Of a DNA stretch of 64,000 nt, positions 46,946 to 58,979 are shown in pieces. The stretch is from contig NC_133655.1 of assembly GCF_009905375.1 (NCBI RefSeq), positions 164,407,995 to 164,471,994 on the forward strand, given 5' to 3'. A program made the position numbers and the translations under genes. Below the pieces are notes generated by a model. That model had not been told where the DNA came from, did not search any database, and saw nothing but the letters and a program-made list of their open reading frames with translations. How positions within the stretch are numbered: the first letter of the stretch is position 1; the number at the start of each line of letters is the position of its first letter. The DNA comes from Apium graveolens (lineage: Eukaryota > Streptophyta > Magnoliopsida > Apiales > Apiaceae).

Positions 46946-49156
46946 TTACGCTGCATCGAGTCGTTTTCGAATAAGTTCAATCTTTTCTTTCGTTTGCTGA
47001 ATTAATTCTGGTCCCAAAATTTTGCGTTCTCCAACTTCATCCCAGTGCACTGGTGATCTGCATTTTCTCCCATATAGTGCTTCATACGGTGGCATTCCAA
47101 TGCTGGCGTGATAGCTATTATTATAAGAAAATTCCACTAGGGGTAGATGCTCATCCCAACTGCCTTTAAAATCGATTGCACAAACTCGTAGCATGTCTTC
47201 AATCGTTTGAATAGTTCTTTCACTTTGCCCGTCGGTTTGCGGATGATAAGCGGTACTCATGTTTAATTTTGTTCCAAGGCATTCTTGAAATTGTCTCCAA
47301 AATCTTGAGTTGAAACGAGGATCTCGATATGATACAATAGATATTGGAACTCCATGTCGCATCACAATTTCCTTTAGATACATGTGCACTAATTTGTCGA
47401 GCGAAAATCTTTCATTAATTGGTAGAAAATGTGCTGACTTCGTAAGTCTGTCAATAATTACCCATATCGCATCATAATTTGCCCTAGTCCTCGATAGTCC
47501 TACCACAAAATCCATCGCTAGATGTTCCCATTTCCATTCGGGAATGTCTAACGGTTGCAATAACCCGCTCGGACGTTGATGTTCCGCTTTAACTCGCTGG
47601 TATGTGTAGCATTTACTCACCCATTCTGCTATTTCCTTCTTCATATTCGGCCACCAAAAGTTTTCCTTCAAATCGCGATACATTTTTGTGCTTCCTGGAT
47701 GAATGGAATACTTCAAATTGTGCGCATCTTGCATTATTTCTTCTTTTAATTCTGCCACATTAGGGATCCAGATTCTCGATGCAAAGCGTAAAATTCCTTC
47801 ATTATCTTTCTGAGTTGTGATCTCTTCTCCCGTTAAGTCATCATCTTGACTCATCACTTTATCTTGACAACGGCGAATCTTTTCTAACAACTCCGATTGG
47901 AAAGTCATAGCGTAGATACTTCCTGCAGATTCATTGGGAATACGAATCTCGATTTCCAATTTGTCGAATTCCTTGGCCAATTCTTCGCATGAAGTTAACT
48001 GATTCAATCTTTCTTTTCTGCTTAGCGCATCCGCTACAACATTTGCTTTTCCTGGATGATAACTGATTGTAACATCGTAATCTTTAATCAATTCCAGCCA
48101 TCGACGTTGTCGCATGTTCAGTTCTCTTTGCGTAAAGATATACTTCAGACTTTTATGATCCATGTAGATTTCGCATTTTTCACCGTAGAGATAATGTCTC
48201 CAAAGATTCAATGCAAATACGATCGCTGCCAATTCCAGATCATACGTAGGATATTTCTGCTCATGGGGTTTAAGTTGTCTCGAAGCATATGCAATGATGT
48301 TACCGTGTTGCATCAATACACATCCTAGCCCGCTATACGAAGCGTCACTGTAAATGATGAAATTTCCTTGCTCATCTGGTAGTACAAGTACTGGTGCGGT
48401 CACCAACCGATTCTTTAACTCTTGAAAACTTTCTTCACACTTATCATTCCATTCAAACTTTTCACTTTTTCGGGTTAACTTGGTCAGCGGCGTTGCTATT
48501 TTCGCAAAATCTTTGACAAATCTTCGATAATATCCAGCCAATCCCAAGAAACTTCGAACTTCTGTCGGCGTCTTTGGTCTTTCCCAATTCAACACAGCTT
48601 CAATCTTTGCTGGATCAACTTGGATGCCTTCTCTACTGATGATATGCCCTAGAAATTGTACTTCCCTTAAACAGAATTCATATTTTGAGAATTTTGCGTA
48701 TAATTGCTCTTTCCTCAGAATTTCCAAAACTATCCTCAAGTGTTCTGCATGCTCTTCTTCTTTCTTGGATTAAATCAAGATGTCATCAATGAATACAATC
48801 ACGAACTTGTCCAAATATTTCTTGAATATCCTGTTCATCAAATCCATGAATGCAGCTGGCGCATTTGTCAAACCGAATGCCATTACAAGAAACTCATAAT
48901 GCCCATATCTCGTACGAAATGCAGTCTTTGGAATATCATCAGCTTTAATCTTCAATTGATGATAACCTGAGCGTAAATCTATCTTCGAAAACCATGCAGC
49001 TCCTTTTAGCTGATCGAACAAATCGTCGATTCTCGGTAAAGGATATTTGTTCTTGATAGTGAGCTTATTCAATTCCCTATAGTCGATGCACAATCGTATG
49101 CTGCCATCCTTCTTCTTCACAAATAACACTGGTGCACCCCATGGGGATACACTAGG
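46946..49156 (-). pseudogene. gag-pol: RT, RNase H and integrase core of element D
   Basis: RT motifs [20 protein letters not shown] and VFIDDILI are present, with TAA directly after the FIDDILI motif (48770-48772). From 48739 a clean 597-codon stretch covers the thumb ([10 protein letters not shown]), RNase H ([13 protein letters not shown]; the conserved T before DHKSL is M), the integrase zinc domain with one Cys lost (KCYTYQRVK) and a core with SYRDPRF instead of SDRDPRF. The last change removes a catalytic Asp, so integrase would be inactive even without the stops. Confidence 0.83.
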
Positions 49157-51010
49157 TCATATAATGCCTCGATCTAGAAGATCTTGCAGTTGCGTTGACA
49201 ATTCTTTCATTTCGACTGGAGCCATTCGATACGGAGCTTTCGAAACTGGTTCTTTACCTGGTGCTAGATCAATCGTGAACTCGATTTCTCGATCTGGCGG
49301 TAACCCTGGAAGCTCGTCTGGAAAGACATCCGGAAATTCACATACAACTGGAATGTCTTCTATTCTAGGACTTCCTTTTTCAGTATCTAACACATAAGCT
49401 ATGTACGCCACACATCCTTGTCGAAGCAATCGTTTGGTCTGCACTACAGTGAGAAATTTATTCTGCTTCTTTTCGCCCTTGAATATTACCGTTGCATTTT
49501 CCGTAGTTCGCAATTCAACTTTCATATTTGCGCAATCTATCTGAGCCTTATGACATGCTAACCAATCCATTTCCAAAATGATATCGAATTCTCCTAGCTT
49601 AAAAGGAATTAAATCTACAGAAAAATGATGTCCGGCTACTTCTACATCACACGCAGGACATACTCGATCTACCGGAACTTGGTCGTCATTCGCTAATTTT
49701 ATAATTAACGTCTCGCCCAACCATTCAATTTCACAATGTAACTTATCAAGAAATTCTTCAGAAATAAATGAACGGGTAGCTCCAGAATCAATTAATACTT
49801 TTGAATCTACAGAGTTCACCAAAAGCGTACCTGCAATCACACTTGGATTCTGTACTGCTTCTTTCATGGTCATGTTAAAAATCCTTGCTCTGGGTTGATT
49901 TGGCGGCGGTGGCGGAGGTAATGCCAATACTTTCGGAATACTGGCTGCCATTGTTGGTCCTTTATAATTTCTAGCGATATGCCCTCTCCTTCCGCATTGA
50001 TAGCAAGTGATTTCTATTGTTTTTCCTGTCGGACATTCGTTAGAGTAGTGCCCTTTCTGCTTGCATTTGAAACATGTCACCTCTGCTTTAATACATACGC
50101 CGGTATGCTTGCGTCCACAAGTTTTGCAATACGGCACTGGAACCTTAACAATTCCCTGCTGGTTGGAGACTTGGAAACGATTACCTGCTTTTTGTGTACC
50201 CTGTCCTATCCTTTTGAAATTCAGATTTGCCCGGGCTTGAAATCCCGGCTTTCTGTTGAAACGGTCTTGGAAACTTCCCTGTCCTCTGTCTCGTTGAGAT
50301 CTTTCACTTTCCCCTTCGATGATCAAAGCTTTCTGGATTACAGCAGTATATGTTGCTAATTCAAAAACTGCAACTTGTCCGCGTATCCATGGTCGTAATC
50401 CCTCTTGAAATCTCTGCACTCGCTTCCCTTTAGTGTCCACCTGTTCCGGAATAAACCTAGCCAATTCATTGAATTTGGCTTCATACTCTGTTACAGACAT
50501 ACTTCCCTGCTTCAGTTCTAAAAACTTTATCTGCATCTGATTCCTTACATAGCGAGGAAAATGCTTTTCTAAAAATAACTCTTTAAACTTATCCCAAGCA
50601 ATAACATCTTCACCCTCTAAAGCCTTTTTAGATTCCCACCAATAATTTGCCTCTCCTTTCAACAAGTAACTAGCAAAATCAGTCTTCTGGTCCTCACCTA
50701 CCTTCACTAGTACAAAAGCTTTCTCTACTTCCTTTAACCAGGTGGTAGCTTTAATAGGATCAGTAGACCCATCAAATTCTGGAGGTTTAACTGACTGAAA
50801 CTGCTTAAAAGTAACAACAGGTTGAAGCTCAGGACGAGGTGGTTGTTGTAACATTTATTGTTGTATCTGCTGTTGCTGATGCTGCATCTGCTGCTGCATC
50901 ATTACCATCTGTTGTTGCATCAGATGGAACATTTGGTTCATGGTTTCATTAATCCGGCCTTCAGAATTGTTGTTAGAGGTCTCAGCCCTAGTCTTTCTTT
51001 TTGGTGCCAT
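49157..51010 (-). pseudogene. gag-pol: gag, protease and RT entry of element D
   Basis: The N-terminal Gln/Met-rich tract (QQQMVMMQQQMQ) ends at a TAA in place of Gln (50855-50857). The capsid segment follows with FDGSTDPIKATTWLKEVEKA and FLELKQGSMSVTEYEAKF. Next are a Cys-rich CKTCGRKHTGVC, knuckle one CFKCKQKGHYSNEC, a defective knuckle two CYQCGRRGHIARNY, a Pro run and the protease [12 protein letters not shown] entry contains [14 protein letters not shown]. The stretch stops at TGA where Arg is expected. Confidence 0.83.
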
Positions 51011-51511
51011 CTTCTTCTGATAATAAAATAGGTGATATTTATTTAACAGTTTCATAAACAATTGACAGTATGTAAGAAAACAATTTATCAGGTATTAATA
51101 ACATGATTTATATAAAGAAAACAGTTGCCGAATATAAAAATTAGAAATGTAAGCAGTTAAATAAAATAGTTATCCTTTTCTATTTTTTTTTCAACAGGAA
51201 TTATAGTATAAAAGACTGTAAAGCAGTAAAATGAAAGTAAATGCTGTAAAACTGGAAAGACTGAAATTTAAATAAAAGAAATTTGAAAAGTTCAGTTTAT
51301 ATATATTACACCAGCCTCAGGTGTAAATGCTTGATACAAAAAGTCTCACTCCGCTGGAAGTCATCAGGGCTACAAGTCATACTACTACTACAGGTCAAAA
51401 CCTACTACAGGTTAAACTACTAGTACACACATACACACTACTCACTAGGTCATACTACGCTGCCTCTATGTACATCTATACTCTGAAGTCACTGTCTCAT
51501 CTGTCCCTGAC
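51011..51511 (-). other. Leader between ORF0 and gag of element D
   Basis: About 500 bp with short non-significant frames and no RNA gene. Its length is similar to the spacer of element C although the sequence differs. Confidence 0.5.
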
Positions 51512-52312
51512 TCAGAACCCTGGTGGCACATGACTCAACTCCTCCTGCAATGCCTCTAGCACTGCCTCGGTAAGTCCCAATGCTCTATGATATGCTATCT
51601 CTGCACTAATATCCTGCTGTCTCAGATCCATAAGCTGCTGAGAACTAACTCGGTGAATCTGACGTAACCTCTCCCTCGGTATGTAATCTGATCGTAATGC
51701 TCGGACGGGACCATCTGCCTGCGTCTCAAACAATCCAAGGATCTCTCTGCACTGGGTCTGCCATCGAACCCTCTCCTCTTTCTCCTCCTGAAAACGCTGA
51801 TAAGTAACTGTATGATGCTCATTAAGATCCTTGCTAGAACCTCGAGAAGGTAACGGCCCACCGACTACTATCTCATCCATGACCTCCTGCTGTGGAAACT
51901 GATATACTCCAGGAATAGGGGCATAAATAGCTAAAGGGGCAGGAAATAAGACTGGCTGCTCCATAGGTGCATACACTGGTGGCTCTTCCTCTGGCTCTAT
52001 CTGTGGAATATCTGGAATCTCAGGCTGCGGTACTGGAATCTGCGGCTCTAAATCATCCCACTGTGGAAGATCAATCATATCAGGAATATCAAACATCGGA
52101 AACTCCAAAGGTGGAAAGTCAGGCATCTCTGGCTCAACATAAGGAAAATAATCAACAAAGTCTGGTACCTCTAGTGGAGGTGGTATCTCTGGTGCTGGTC
52201 CAAATGGTAATGGTGGAGGTGGTGGCAATGGAGGAAAAACCTATACTGATGCTGGGGATAGTACTGGTACTGCTACTGGGTCTGACTCAGTCCGCTCTGA
52301 CGAAGAAGCCAT
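51512..52312 (-). pseudogene. ORF0 of element D (pre-gag ORF, about 266 codons)
   Basis: ATG at 52310-52312 (MASSSERTESDPV), 190 bp after the PBS. Codon 24 is TAG where the D0 copy has CAG. After this the frame is open to TGA at 51512. The first 130 residues are Pro-rich and acidic with repeated EPEMPDFPPLEF and PEIPDIPQIEP words. The last 110 are charged and helical (RFQEEKEERVRWQTQCREIL; LTEAVLEALQEELS). It has no Cys/His motif and no resemblance to gag or pol. ORF0 of C has the same plan, a Pro/Ser-rich start then a charged helix, with little direct similarity. The function is unknown. Confidence 0.6.
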
Positions 52313-52489
52313 CTAATAATATACCAAAGAAAAGAAAAGGTCACTAAACAATTCTAAGATTTATACTTTCCTATTCTAATCTGACCTAAATCCTAACATT
52401 ATTTTTCCTAATCTGACTATCCCTATCTTATGTGATCTCTCTATCCTATCTTAATCCTAATATTCTTGTTTTCAGGGACCAAACCTACA

Positions 52490-52501
52490 GCTCTGATGCC
52501 A
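52490..52501 (-). promoter_or_regulatory. Primer-binding site of element D
   Basis: The minus strand reads TGGCATCAGAGC, the initiator-methionine tRNA complement with one change (C for T at the fourth base). The D0 copy (42845-42856) carries the same variant, so it is a family feature. Confidence 0.8.
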
Positions 52502-52504
52502 AAC

Positions 52505-55500
52505 TATAACGCCCTCCAGACCCGGGGTATAAGTCTAGGGGTTACGAGCTAATCACCAAACCTGTACAAGCTTATTAATAAATAATAAAGAAATGAAACT
52601 AAACCCCTTAACAACTACCAGGACCTTTCTAGGTTGAAGTATGAAAACAAGAACCACTAACTACTTTTATTACAAACCAACATTTTAGAATCTCACAAAC
52701 TTTCTTTATTACAAACCATTGTCTAACTCATTTTAAACTAAGTTCAGCTTTTATTCAAACACACATACTATCTATCAACACTCCACCTGCTCGGGCAAAT
52801 CAAAGCTTTCTTCCTGGATAGGGATCAACACCTTGGGTATAAGAGGATCCCGAGGCTTGACCCGCTTCTTTACCACTCGTGTTCTGACGGGTTTCATATT
52901 CCTTCTTAACTGAAATAATAAGGTGAATAACAACAAAAAGGGGTGAGCCAAAATTGCTCAACAAGTCTACAAAATATACACAATGCTAAAGCAATATAAC
53001 TGAATCCGTATCCCAGGTTTATCTGCAAAGATATAACCTTATAAGAATCAAAAGAAGGCCATTGATGGCGAATACAAACGAATTACACTGGACTCAAGTT
53101 CGCAGCTATACCCTGCTGATCAGCCAGGATACAGTGCAGATCTATATCTCACTATATAGATCCCGTCGGGCACCCAGGCACTACGGCCCATCTCAAGGAT
53201 CCGATTATGTCCCGGTCCTTAGGATTAAGTAACCTTAATCCCCAAAAGTAATGTTATCCAGTCCCTGGAATAGCAACCGGAACAATCGGTATACTTTGAT
53301 ATATTCTAATCACCAGAATATATTAATAATTGTGAGTAATAATTAGAATATGAATAATAAATTCAAATGAAAAGAATAATTCAAGAATCGAACTGAGATA
53401 TGAATAAAGAAGTTAAAGTAATGCAAATATAACAAGAATCTGAAGAGAATATCACTATTCTGGAAAAATAGAATAGAGGAGAAACTTGCCTTCTGTGCGA
53501 CTTACTGCAATTAAATCACTTCCGTCTATCCCCTACTTGACCTGCCTTGCTGGCTTAGTTTTTGTTAGCAAAATAGATTGGTTAAGTCATTTTGTACTTC
53601 TGTCGTACCTTAAATCGACTTCATTTTGTTCCTACTATTTACCCATACGTTTATAACCAACTCGAATATTACATATAAATAAGTAAGACTCGATTAACCA
53701 CATAATACACATAAGCACATAAGCACATAATCATTTTTATAGTTAAAATAATTTTTAGAATCGAAATCGATTCGCTGATTGCTCCGTTGATCACCTTCTG
53801 CTTCATTTCCCATTTTTCCGGAATTTTTCGAACTCGTCTCGGCATGCATTTCGACTGATAATCAAGCAATCTATAAAATCAACTAATTTCGAGAAGAAAT
53901 TAGGTCTTCATATTATTTTTAGTGAAAAGAATTCATTTTTCTGAGTCAACAGGCTTTCGTTTCACTCAATTCGGACTAACGGTTGAATTATTATCAATTA
54001 AACACTGATAATTCAATTTATTATTCAATATAAATAATTATTGCTAATTTTTAAATCCCAAAATAATTTTTAAATAATTATTTAAGAAAAAAATCAAAGT
54101 CAAAGATAATTTTTTTATAATTTTTGGAGTTAAAATGAAGAAGTTATGATTTATCGAACATTATGTGACTAATTATCGAAATAATTAATTACTTTTTAAA
54201 TAATTAATAAATAAATAACTAATAAATAATTAATAGATAATTATTTACTAATTTAAAATAATTAATCCCTAATTATTAGGATTAATCATAATTTATTACA
54301 AATATTTACAACTCATCGTTATTTATTTGATTAGATCGATTATTTACAAATAATCAATCAATTTAATTAACTGATACGCTATTTATCGAATAACTATGAA
54401 TTACTCGAATTATAAATCAACTTAACGATTAATCACTCGTATAAATACGAGCTACGCACTATTCTCGAATACTACCGAACTAATATATTATTATTGGAAT
54501 TTAAACGATTCGTTAATCAATTAATTATTGGTATTTAATTATACGATACGAATAATTATTACTGTATTCTTCAAATAACTAACGCTCGAATAATAATTCT
54601 CAATACCGAATCACTATTCGCAATATTAACTAATTAAATAATTAAATTCGAATTTATAAACTTATAAAATAATTCAGAAATTAATAATATTATTTTTCAG
54701 AATTTAAATCTAATATTTATTGGATTTTTAGAATTATTAAAAACTGATTTTTAATATACTAAAGATATAAATAATTAATTAATTAAACAGAAACATAACA
54801 ACAAAATTAGGGTTTGTGTTTTTAGGATCGAACCCGGGTTAGAAACCGGGTCGTCCCCAACCCAATCGGGTCGGGAAGAACAGCCGGCCGTTGCCCAGAT
54901 TCCGGCCCGGCGGAAACTTCCGGCGAATCCAACAATCGATCAAAACGTGTGATTTAACTCTTGTTTGTTCCATGCTTTTGTTCAACAGCAACACAACGAT
55001 GCTCCTCTGGATTCCCTCTTCGTTTTCGTCAAATACGACGCCGGAACCGCGAAGAACAGCGGCGGCGTCGTCGTTTTTCCGGCGATGCTAAAACCAACAC
55101 CAAACTCAGCAAACCCGGTACCAATCGACTCGCAAAACGACGATCTAAACACTCATAACCATCAAAACATCTAACAATCAACGATGTGTAAAACCCGAAT
55201 TCAAGAAATTAAACCCGAAAAACGAAATTAAAATCCAGAAATCAAACACTAAAATTAATTGCATAATCAGAAACTACGATTCTTGGGCTTTAAAACGAAT
55301 ACTTACATGAACGATTTGGGTTCCGGAATCACCTTCAAATTCGACTTTGATTCTCTGCCTGTTCTTCACCCAAACAAACCCTAATTCCTCTTTCTTTTTA
55401 TTTTCTGTTTATTTTGCTGATTTTTAATTAAAATTAATAATTAATTACTGAAAAATCAGCTATTTATATTATGTAAAATAATACCCCTAAATAAAATTAA

Positions 55501-56072
55501 GGATCTAATTACACTCCTATTAAAAATATTTGGCCCCAATTTTTATAATTTTTGGGTATTAATATTGAATTTTTAAATATCCAATAAATACAAAATTAAT
55601 GCTAAAAATTCCCAAAAATTGTGAATATTACAAAAATGCAAATAAAAATGATATATGATAATTTCATGATCATATAAAAATAAAAATGTGATTTTTGTGG
55701 GGTTTTTGGTACCCGAAGTGGCCCGGAAAAGTCGTTTTTCGCGAAAAAGGTCAATTTGTAAAACGTCTAGGGGTTCAGAATAACGATATGGTATAGGGCA
55801 TTTTTGGCAAAATAGGGCCAATGATTTTTGTTTGAAATACGGGCTTTTAATACATGATTTTGAGCTGTACGGGTTTTGATATAAGATATCTAACTTACAA
55901 TAAAACACTCAATAAATGTCCAAAACACATTTGGATCAAAACAGATAACACGTAACACATAGCAGTTAAGGTTTAATGACTCAACACATTTAATCACATA
56001 TAAATGACATATTAATACATATATTTTATTATAAATATGATATCATACAACGTAAATTCCCCGGTCGTTACA
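52505..56072 (-). repeat. 5' LTR of element D
   Basis: Nearly identical to 42860-46437. TATAAATA (minus) lies at 55461-55468 and the putative GC-AG intron at 52910-53489. The right end CGGTCGTTACA is followed by tttcagccaggg of C2 gag. A 5-bp target copy (tttca) would be expected on the lost left side. Confidence 0.85.
52910..53489 (-). other. Putative GC-AG intron in the D 5' LTR
   Basis: Donor GAAG/GCAAGT and acceptor CTTATTATTTCAG/TTAAGAAGGA. This is the copy that would lie in the 5' leader of element D RNA, between the TATA box (55461) and the PBS (52490). Confidence 0.5.
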
Positions 56073-57848
56073 TTTCAGCCAGGGAGAAATTTTAATTTCA
56101 GAAAACAGAATGCAGGAGACGGAGGCCAGAGCAACCGTCCAGTTAATACAAAGCAGTCAAATCAGTTGAGACTAATTTTTCCAGATTGTCAAGTATGTGG
56201 AAAGAAGCATGGAGGAGTTTGTAATAAGTTGAATGTGGTATGTTTTAAATGCAACCAGAAAGGGCACTATTCGAGGGAGTGCCGAAATCAGCCAGCAAGA
56301 GAACCAGCAAGTAAGGATCAGCCTATCCGGAATCCGGCAGTAAAGGTTCCAGCCATTGGATTTACGTGCTTTAAATGTGGAAAGTCTGGACATATGTCCA
56401 GGGATTGCAAGACATCTGCCCCAGTCAGTAATGCATTAAGGATTATGGGATCTACCTCAGCAGTGAATGAGACTCCAAGGGCTAGAGTTTTTGACATGTC
56501 GGTGAAGGATGCGATCCAAGATACGGATATCGTGGTAGGTACGCTTAATGTGAATTCTTTATGTGCCGAAGTGTTAATAGATTCGGGAGCAACTCGATCG
56601 TTTGTTTCACAAGATTTTGTTAGTAAGTTAAATTGTCCAGTTGTGTGTTTAAATGAAATAATGATTGTGGAATTAGCAAATCAAGAACGTGTATCTGTTA
56701 ATCAAGTTTGTGGGAATTGTGAGATTGAGATTTCTGGTAGTAAGTTTTGTGTAGATTTGATACCATTTAAGTTAGGAGAATTTGACGTTATATTAGGGAT
56801 GGATTGGTTATCTAAGCACGATGCCCAGATAGATTGTCGAAATAAGAAAGTAATGGTGAAGACGCCAGATGAAAGGATAGTAACGTTCAAGGGACAGAAG
56901 CAAGTAAAGAAGTTCTTGACAATGATTCAAGCCAAGAAGTTATTACGAAAAGGATGCGAGCATTTCGTAGCATATGTGATCAACAGAAGTCAGGAGCCAG
57001 TAAAACTTGAAGATATTCCAGTAGTGAATGAATTTCCAGACGTGTTTCCTGACGAATTACCAGGACTTCCTCTAGATAGAGAAATTGAATTTGCGATCGA
57101 CTTAGCACCTGGAACAGAACCAGTATCCAAGGCCCCGTACAGAATGGTGCCTGTTGAGATGAAAGAGCTAGCGAAGCAATTGCAAGAGCTGTTAGAGAAA
57201 GGAATAATCAGACCCGGTGTATCCCCGTGGGGAGCCCCGATATTATTTTTCAAGAAGAAAGATGGAAGCATGAGACTGTGTATTGACTATAGGGAGCTCA
57301 ACAAGCTGACAATCAAGAACAATTATCTGTTACCCAGAATTGACGATCTGTTCGACCAGTTGAAGGGAGCCAAGTATTTCTCCAAAATTGATTTAAGATC
57401 AGGATATCATCAACTAAAGATCAAGCCAGAAGATATACCAAAGACAGCTTTCAGAACAAGGTATGGACATTACGAGTTTTCAGTGATGTCTTTTGGATTG
57501 ACCAATGCCCCGACAGCGTTTATGGACCTGATGAATAGAATTTTCAAGGAGTATTTGGATAAGTTTGTTATTGTGTTTATAGATGATATTTTAATCTATT
57601 CAAAGACGGAAGAGGATCATGCGGAACATGTGAGAATGGCTTTGGAGATTTTAAGGAAAAAGAAGTTATATGCTAAATTCTCGAAGTGTGAGTTTTGGCT
57701 ACAGGAAGTTCAGTTCTTAGGGCACATAGTTAGTAATAAAGGGATCAAAGTGGACCCGGCAAAGATCGAGGCAATTACGAATTGGGAGAGACCGAAAACA
57801 CCCACTGAGGTAAGAAGTTTCTTAGGATTGGCGGGATATTATCGTTGA
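56073..57848 (+). pseudogene. gag-pol: Zinc knuckles, protease and RT of C2
   Basis: Two knuckles ([28 protein letters not shown]), protease [12 protein letters not shown] motifs [10 protein letters not shown] and [10 protein letters not shown], and thumb ending LGLAGYYR at a TGA. The frame is open to the left into the D LTR up to an ATG at 56037, so a chimeric 603-codon ORF exists, but that start is accidental. Confidence 0.84.
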
Positions 57849-58979
57849 TTTGTTCAAAATTTCTCGAGGATTGCCACACCATTAACAAAGCTTATACGAA
57901 AGAATGAGAAGTTTATATGGAACGACAAATGCGAGGAAAGTTTTCAGGAGTTGAAGCGACGATTGTTCACGGCACCTGTTTTGTCACTTCCAGATGATCA
58001 AGGGAATTTCGTAATTTATAGTGATGCTTCTCACAAAGGATTAGGATGTGTTCTAATGCAACACGAAAAGGTGATTGCGTATGCGTCAAGGCAATTGAAA
58101 CCACACGAACAGAAGTATCATACTCATGATTTGGAGCTAGCAGCTATAGTTTTCTCTTTGAAGATTTGGAGACATTATTTGTATGGAGAAAAGTGTGAGA
58201 TTTTCACGGATCACAAAAGCTTAAAGTACATATTCACACAGAAGGAACTTAATATGAGACAAAGGAGATGGTTAGAGTTGATCAAAGACTATGATTGCTC
58301 GATTAATTATCATCCCGGTAAAGCGAACGTGGTAGCAGACGCATTGAGTCGGAAGGAAAGGTTGAATGTGTTATCAGTACCTGAAGACATATATAAGGAA
58401 TTTCAGAAATTGGAATTGGAGATTAAAGTTTGCAAGCCTGGGGAAGCGAAAGTATACAGTATGACTTTCCAACCAGAATTATTTGAGAAAATAAAGAAAT
58501 GTCAGGAAGATGTAATGGATCAAGATATAAATCGTTTGGTAGGTGAAGAGTTATGCACGCAAAAGGATGATCAAGGTATTCTGAGGTTTTCATCTAGAAT
58601 TTGGATTCCACCAGTGACGGAGCTGAAAAATGAAATTTTACAGGAGGCACATAATTCAAGGTATTCCATCCATCCAGGGAGTACCAAAATGTACAGAGAT
58701 TTAAAGAAGAATTATTGGTGGCCAGACATGAAGAGGGAAATCACGGAATGGATTAGCAAATGTTATACCTGTCAGAGAGTTAAAGCTGAGCATCAGAGAC
58801 CAAGTGGATTGTTACAGCCATTGGAGATTCCAGAGTGGAAATGGGAACATATTGCCATGGATTTCATAGTTGGATTACCAAGGACAAGGGCTAATCATGA
58901 TGCCATTTGGGTTATAGTGGATAGACTTACCAAGTCAGCTCATTTTCTGCCTATAAATGAAGGATTTTCGCTCGACTAG
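57849..58979 (+). pseudogene. gag-pol: RNase H and integrase N-terminus of C2
   Basis: In frame with the previous part. RNase H has [13 protein letters not shown] and [10 protein letters not shown], where C has a base missing. The integrase zinc domain is intact ([18 protein letters not shown]) and the first catalytic Asp is in [10 protein letters not shown]. It ends with AAG changed to TAG after FSLD. Confidence 0.84.

Larger units (their letters stand above)
46448..51010 (-). pseudogene. gag-pol: gag-pol of element D, five stops, no frameshift
   Basis: ATG at 51008-51010 (MAPKRKTRAETSNNN) and TAA at 46448-46450 give 1,521 codons in a single frame, normal for the clade. In-frame stops lie at 50855, 49157, 48770, 46946 and 46610. 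Three fit C-to-T changes (CAA, CGA and CAA codons). Missense damage adds to this: the second zinc knuckle ends in Tyr instead of Cys, the integrase zinc domain reads CYTYQ, and the second catalytic Asp of integrase is Tyr. The absence of indels together with near-identical LTRs suggests point-mutation decay only. Confidence 0.85.
42860..56072 (-). mobile_element. Element D: second Tekay family, complete length
   Basis: 3' LTR 42860-46437, polypurine tract, gag-pol, leader, ORF0, PBS and 5' LTR 52505-56072. The LTRs start TATAACGCCC and end CGGTCGTTACA. They are 3,578 and 3,568 bp and almost identical by eye. The coding sequence is clearly diverged from C. The gag-pol frame holds five stops but no frameshift. 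The right side joins C2 gag at 56073, which is the target. The left target side is lost by deletion. Confidence 0.82.
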
